Position numbers and translations under genes: made by a program
From: RGIG4079 sp045637505
GTDB taxonomy: Bacteria; Bacteroidota; Bacteroidia; Bacteroidales; Muribaculaceae
Reading direction: 5' to 3'
DNA length: 27,873 nucleotides
Assembly (NCBI GenBank): GCA_045637505.1
Contig: JAZTZO010000023.1
Coordinates: forward strand, 1-27,873
The notes under the pieces: generated by a model
What the model was told of the DNA's origin: nothing
Seen by the model: the letters and a program-made list of their open reading frames with translations, nothing else
Database searches by the model: none
Shown here: piece by piece, positions 24,396 to 27,873 of the stretch
Numbering within the stretch: position 1 is the first letter of the stretch
Layout of the letters: every line of letters starts with the position of its first letter

Positions 24396-24916
24396 GTAAG
24401 ATAGATTATAATTTAAAAGTTATAAAAGGAATAGTATTTGATGTTGATGGTGTATTATCTCCTTCAACAGTTCCTTTGTCGCCTAACGGAATACCATCTC
24501 GAATGGTTAACGTAAAGGATGGTTATGCGATGCAATTAGCACTCAAAATGGGCTATAAAATTGCAGTCATGACAGGCGCTGACTGTGAGGCTTATAGAAC
24601 TCGTCTTAATAGTTTGGGAATAAAAGATGTGTTCCTAAAAACCGCTATAAAAATAACTTGTTTAAAGACTTGGATTGAAGCAAACGGCCTAATTCCAAGC
24701 GAAGTAGCATTTGTGGGTGATGATATCCCCGACTATGAAAGCATGAACTATGTTGGATTGTCTATTGCTCCAAGTGATGCCGCTATTGATATTTTGCAAA
24801 TAGCTACCTATATTTCTCCTGCAAAAGGTGGAGAAGGGGTTGCTCGTGATTTCTTGGAACAATTGATGAGAAACAATGGGCAATGGCTTAATGCAGAAAA
24901 AGCATTTGGTTGGTAA
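24392..24916 (+). CDS. kdsC: KdsC-like HAD phosphatase (Kdo-8-phosphate phosphatase family)
   Basis: This 174-aa protein is a capless HAD (C0) phosphatase. Motif I is VFDVDGVLS (D17 nucleophile, D19), motif II lies in AVMTGADCEA, motif III lysine in FLKTAIK, and motif IV is FVGDDIPDYE. KdsC dephosphorylates Kdo-8-phosphate in lipopolysaccharide core synthesis. No other kds genes are adjacent, so the substrate is inferred from family likeness. It overlaps the DUF2520 gene by 4 bp and precedes maf by 13 nt. Confidence 0.87.
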   Translation: MSKIDYNLKVIKGIVFDVDGVLSPSTVPLSPNGIPSRMVNVKDGYAMQLALKMGYKIAVMTGADCEAYRTRLNSLGIKDVFLKTAIKITCLKTWIEANGLIPSEVAFVGDDIPDYESMNYVGLSIAPSDAAIDILQIATYISPAKGGEGVARDFLEQLMRNNGQWLNAEKAFGW

Positions 24917-24929
24917 TCAATTCTGCACA

Positions 24930-25517
24930 ATGAAAAGTATAGAGGCTTTAAAGAAATATGATATTCTTTTAGCGAGTGCTTCACCTCGTCGCAAAGAATT
25001 ATTGTCGCAGATAGGGATAACCTTTGAAGTCGCACCATCAATAGAAGTTGAGGAGAGTTATTCATCGTCATTGGATGCTTATGAAGTTGCTCCTCATTTG
25101 TCAAAACTGAAAGCCGATGCTTATCGGCAATTGATTATTGATAACCAACTGATAATTACAGCTGATACAGTTGTGATAAATAATGGTGAGGTGCTTGGTA
25201 AGCCTATGTCGGTGCAGCATGCTAAAGTGATGTTAGAATCCTTATCGGGGCATTCTCATAGTGTGATGACGGGAGTTACAATTACCACATTAGAAAAACA
25301 AGTTACCTTTGCCGTTAATACAGAAGTTGAATTTGCTCAATTATCTTCGCAAGAAATTGATGACTATGTAGATAATTTTACCCCATTAGATAAAGCCGGT
25401 GCTTATGGTATCCAAGAATGGATAGGGTGTATAGGCGTAAAAAATATCAAGGGTAGTTTTTATAATGTTATGGGTTTGCCTCTTCATCGATTATATGAGG
25501 AGTTGAAGAATTTTTAG
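24930..25517 (+). CDS. maf: Maf-family nucleoside triphosphate pyrophosphatase (dTTP/UTP type)
   Basis: This 195-aa protein hydrolyses noncanonical or excess nucleoside triphosphates to monophosphates. The signature LLASASPRRKELLSQIGI is near residues 12-29, followed by ITADTVVI and LGKP, and LDKAGAYGIQEWIG near 160. The GAYGIQ form points to the YhdE-type (dTTP/UTP) rather than the YceF-type subfamily. The start is taken at MKSIEALKKYD (24930), 13 nt after the previous stop; the in-frame start at 24876 would overlap the phosphatase gene by 41 bp and adds an atypical N-terminus. It ends 7 nt from the convergent ATP-grasp gene. Confidence 0.93.
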   Translation: MKSIEALKKYDILLASASPRRKELLSQIGITFEVAPSIEVEESYSSSLDAYEVAPHLSKLKADAYRQLIIDNQLIITADTVVINNGEVLGKPMSVQHAKVMLESLSGHSHSVMTGVTITTLEKQVTFAVNTEVEFAQLSSQEIDDYVDNFTPLDKAGAYGIQEWIGCIGVKNIKGSFYNVMGLPLHRLYEELKNF

Positions 25518-25524
25518 AATTAAT

Positions 25525-26652
25525 TCATTCTACAGAGATATAAATTTTAAAATATTTATCGGGAGGAATCAGTGAGATTGTTCCCGATTTTAATTTAGAA
25601 TTAACAATTACTTGATTCTCTTTTATCGTTTTATTGGGGGCATATTCGACTACCATTTTCCCTTTACTCCCCATTGCAAGATGTCGCTTTGCCCACAAGA
25701 GAGCGATTACTCCCATTGTCATTCTTAAATTGACCTCTATGCATGGCGCTATATGATAAATGTTATCATTGCTATATATCATCATATCAACTCCCAAATA
25801 TCCATAATAGTGAGGGGCTATGAGTTTAGTGAGAATTTGAGTTATAGAGTTGATGATTTTGAGAAGTGAATTTTCTGAAACATATTGAGTTAATGATTCC
25901 AAAATTGTTTCTTGAGTCGCAATGATGTTTCCGGCATATGCACCTTTGGTTGTATTGAAAAATGAAGAAATTCCTTTATACTCAACTGTCACTCCGTCGC
26001 TAAAAAATAGCATAGCAAAATCCATTACCTTGTTAAGCGCTTTTTCACATAGAACTGAGCCTTGATTGCGAATTACGCCCAAAGCTCTGCGCTTAAGTTC
26101 ATCTTCATTGATGTGAGAAGTGTTTATGACACCGCGTCCACTGCTCGACCATGGTGCTTTTAGGAATATTGATTGATGTTTGTGAGCATATTCAAGCACT
26201 TCATCTTCATTATGGGCTTCAAATGGAAGAGTAGGGTTAGGGATATTATTATTCAATAGTTGATTGGAAATGTCAACGCATAGCCTTCGGTGGCTAAGTT
26301 CGCGCATTTTATTTATTTGTTCGTTCGAAGGTAGTATTTGCTCATTGACATTCATGTTGAGCAATTGCTTCTTTGTGTATAACGACCACCCCCATGGACT
26401 ACATTGTGTAATAGATGATAATGTTGATAGTGATGCGACTTTTCCATTAATATCAAATCGAGATTTAATATTTTCTATCCAATCTATATCAGCATTTGGC
26501 GAGATTACTTGATCTCCTTTTTCGCAAAACCATAGTGGTAACAATTCCCCGGCAGTGCGTAAGCGCAAAGCATTGGGTGGAGCGGTATATTGGCTTTTGC
26601 CATAAGCAAGAGCTATGTCATTTTCGGGATTAAAGAGATGAAGTAGGGGCAT
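25525..26652 (-). CDS. ATP-grasp-like protein of unknown function
   Basis: From the ATG at 26652 the protein is 375 aa. An ATP-grasp pattern is visible: FLKAPWSSSGRGV (K165 and the glycine-serine loop), a downstream VLCEKAL strand, and EVNLRMTMG (E306, N308, R310) as the metal and ATP site. The N-terminus (LHLFNPENDIALAYG) is distinctive. ATP-grasp enzymes ligate a carboxylate to an amine or thiol, but no substrate can be named. It follows manA by 14 nt. A GTG at 26670 overlapping the manA stop (GTGA) is an alternative start that would add six residues. Common in Bacteroidales genomes as I recall, usually left hypothetical. Confidence 0.72.
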   Translation of the reverse strand: MPLLHLFNPENDIALAYGKSQYTAPPNALRLRTAGELLPLWFCEKGDQVISPNADIDWIENIKSRFDINGKVASLSTLSSITQCSPWGWSLYTKKQLLNMNVNEQILPSNEQINKMRELSHRRLCVDISNQLLNNNIPNPTLPFEAHNEDEVLEYAHKHQSIFLKAPWSSSGRGVINTSHINEDELKRRALGVIRNQGSVLCEKALNKVMDFAMLFFSDGVTVEYKGISSFFNTTKGAYAGNIIATQETILESLTQYVSENSLLKIINSITQILTKLIAPHYYGYLGVDMMIYSNDNIYHIAPCIEVNLRMTMGVIALLWAKRHLAMGSKGKMVVEYAPNKTIKENQVIVNSKLKSGTISLIPPDKYFKIYISVE

Positions 26653-26666
26653 TGTGATTTGCGTTA

Positions 26667-27656
26667 TCACATAGGTACATATGTGGTGACAACCTCAATA
26701 GTTTTACCATTTGTTCCAATAATATCAACCCATTCGGTTGATGCTGGAATTAATAACACATTGCCTTGTTTTAAAGGGATATTGTTGCCATAACAATCAA
26801 TTAGATTTCCTTTCCCTTCAGTAACGATGATGATGCGGAAAGAATCTTTGTTTGCCACATCAATTCGACAGGTGTTTTTAACCTTTAATAGAGTTGTTGC
26901 AAAATAATTGCAACGATTTATTTCTATTTCGCAGTCTATTTGTGGCTCGGTGTGGATGCAATATTCGTCATGAACTTGGTAGTCAATTGTCTCAAGTGCA
27001 AGTTCGGTGTGTAGTTCGCGTTTTTGACCGTTAAAGTCGGTGCGATTATAGTCATATACGCGATATGTAATATCTGATGATTGTTGAATCTCAAGAAGAA
27101 GGTTTCCTGCGCTAATGCTATGAACACGACCTGCAGGGAGATAGAATATGTCGCCTCGTTTTGGTGAAAAGCATGCAAGAACATCGGTCAATGTGTTGTT
27201 CTCTACATGGTTTTTAAATTCATTGAGGGTTGTAGGTGTTTTGAACCCGGAGTATATAATTGAATTATCTTGCGACTCAAGCATATACCATAACTCGGTT
27301 TTTCCACTACAATTGTGGCGAGGTGCTGCTATTTCATCATTGGGGTGCACTTGGATAGATAAATCTTGAGCGGCGTCAATAAATTTTATGAGCAAAGGGA
27401 AATGTGTGCCATATTGTTGAAATAGGCGTTGACCCATTATCTTTTCTCCATGTGTGCTTAATAACTCTGAAACGGTCATTCCTTTAAATTCTCCAGTGGC
27501 AATCTTGGTTTCAACTCCCTCTAACCCAGAGATTTCCCAAGTTTCGCCAATAAGGCTGTTGGATGGGGCAATACCTTTAAACGATGATATGCGCGAACCA
27601 CCCCAAAGGACCGATTTGAGTATTGGCGTAAATTTTAACGGAGAAATTTTGCTCAT
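26667..27656 (-). CDS. manA: Mannose-6-phosphate isomerase, class I
   Basis: ManA interconverts mannose-6-phosphate and fructose-6-phosphate, supplying mannose and GDP-mannose or GDP-fucose precursors for surface glycans. The 329-aa protein is the short type I form. The zinc ligands are Q102 and H104 (SIQVHPNDE), E121 (KTELWYML) and H179 (LPAGRVHSI). The active-site region continues with EIQQSSDITYRVYDYNR. The N-terminus has VLWGGSRI. It is the first gene of a two-gene unit and has a well-formed promoter directly upstream. Confidence 0.95.
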   Translation of the reverse strand: MSKISPLKFTPILKSVLWGGSRISSFKGIAPSNSLIGETWEISGLEGVETKIATGEFKGMTVSELLSTHGEKIMGQRLFQQYGTHFPLLIKFIDAAQDLSIQVHPNDEIAAPRHNCSGKTELWYMLESQDNSIIYSGFKTPTTLNEFKNHVENNTLTDVLACFSPKRGDIFYLPAGRVHSISAGNLLLEIQQSSDITYRVYDYNRTDFNGQKRELHTELALETIDYQVHDEYCIHTEPQIDCEIEINRCNYFATTLLKVKNTCRIDVANKDSFRIIIVTEGKGNLIDCYGNNIPLKQGNVLLIPASTEWVDIIGTNGKTIEVVTTYVPM

Positions 27657-27678
27657 ATTTTATTTGTTAATGTAACTG

Positions 27679-27710
27679 CAAAATTAATACAAAAATCCCT
27701 TATACGCAAA
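27679..27710 (-). promoter_or_regulatory. manA promoter: TTTG-N20-TAATTTTG
   Basis: On the minus strand TTTG (27707-27710) and TAATTTTG (27679-27686) are spaced by 20 bp, matching both Bacteroides elements. The box lies 22 nt before the ATG at 27656. This is one of the two best promoters in the window. Confidence 0.75.
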
Positions 27711-27759
27711 TGTTGAGAGGCTATTGATACGCATGTAGAGTCAACAAGCAAGTGCAAAA
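27711..27759. other. Probable right end of the IS30-family element
   Basis: This short gap between the manA -33 box and the transposase stop should contain the insertion-sequence end. The terminal inverted repeat could begin near 27734 (GTAGAGTCAACAAG), but its partner lies outside the window, so the boundary is a guess. Confidence 0.4.
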
Positions 27760-27762
27760 TTA
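27755..27762 (-). promoter_or_regulatory. Outward-facing -7-like box at the IS end
   Basis: Minus-strand TAATTTTGCAC overlaps the transposase stop codon and points out of the element towards manA. No -33 TTTG is seen at the right distance, so it is a weak candidate. Confidence 0.3.
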
Positions 27763-27873
27763 TTTCAATAGTTTGAAGAATTCAATTTTTGGAGAAGAAA
27801 AATTAAGTTTTTCACGAGGCCTTCGATTGATTTTAGTTTGAATGGCATCAAGCAGACTCTGTTCAATTAGTCT
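27760..27873 (-). mobile_element. IS30-family transposase, C-terminal fragment (cut by window edge)
   Basis: The minus strand encodes 37 residues and a stop, ending LLDAIQTKINRRPREKLNF followed by SSPKIEFFKLLK. The INRRPREKLNF-x-x-P pattern is the characteristic C-terminus of IS30-family (DDE, rve-type integrase core) transposases, such as those common in Bacteroides. The gene runs off the end of the window, so whether the element is intact is unknown. Confidence 0.8.

Overview
This window is AT-rich chromosomal DNA that looks like a member of the Bacteroidales (phylum Bacteroidota). Four things point there. The 5S/23S rRNA sequences have a Bacteroides-like form. Start codons lack Shine-Dalgarno sites. 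Almost every transcription unit is preceded by the Bacteroides-type -7 box TAnnTTTG, often extended to TAnnTTTGCA. The gene content is also typical: a DUF6377 TPR membrane regulator, an HU-CCDC81/SPOR protein, C11 (clostripain-like) lipoprotein peptidase, and the DUF2520-KdsC-Maf gene string. The assignment below order level is not supported by anything I can compute here.

Layout. 1-402: the 3' end of a 23S rRNA gene, a spacer, a 5S rRNA gene and a strong intrinsic terminator, i.e. the tail of an rRNA operon. 665-1831: nagA (amino-sugar catabolism), ending in a bidirectional terminator shared with a convergent CapA-like lipoprotein gene (1904-3037, minus). 3170-5131: purN and an RsmF-like rRNA methyltransferase, convergent with a tight four-gene minus-strand operon (7691 down to 5128: DEDDy 3'-5' exonuclease, 77-aa membrane protein, lipoprotein with a BamE-like tail, PhnP-like metallo-hydrolase). 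7800-11448: recJ-recQ, a DNA repair operon on the minus strand. 11760-13913: a C11 peptidase lipoprotein followed by an MscS channel, also minus.

13914-14298 is a gene-free stretch holding a good -7 box and a strong minus-strand terminator, a candidate small RNA or 3' UTR. 14299-17675 is a regulatory module: a TPR/DUF6377 transmembrane regulator diverges from an AraC-family regulator plus a secreted protein of unknown function, with a 20-bp perfect palindrome between the two -7 boxes. 17730-20805: mutL with a downstream serine hydrolase (minus). 20880-21764: a secreted TPR protein, divergent from a plus-strand operon (21911-25517): HU/SPOR cell-envelope protein, nitroreductase, DUF2520 Rossmann protein, KdsC-like phosphatase, Maf pyrophosphatase. 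25525-27656: manA and a downstream ATP-grasp-like protein (minus). The window ends in the 3' part of an IS30-family transposase (27760-27873), whose end lies just upstream of the manA promoter.

Most of this is housekeeping: nucleotide synthesis and clean-up (purN, maf), genome maintenance (recJ, recQ, mutL), sugar-phosphate metabolism (nagA, manA, kdsC-like) and envelope functions. I found no CRISPR array, phage, toxin-antitoxin or obvious defence system. The parts most deserving a second look are the DUF6377/AraC divergent module with its palindrome and the neighbouring sRNA candidate, the near-leaderless promoters, the lipoprotein with a BamE-like tail, the ATP-grasp protein next to manA, and the MutL that lacks the usual nicking-endonuclease residues.
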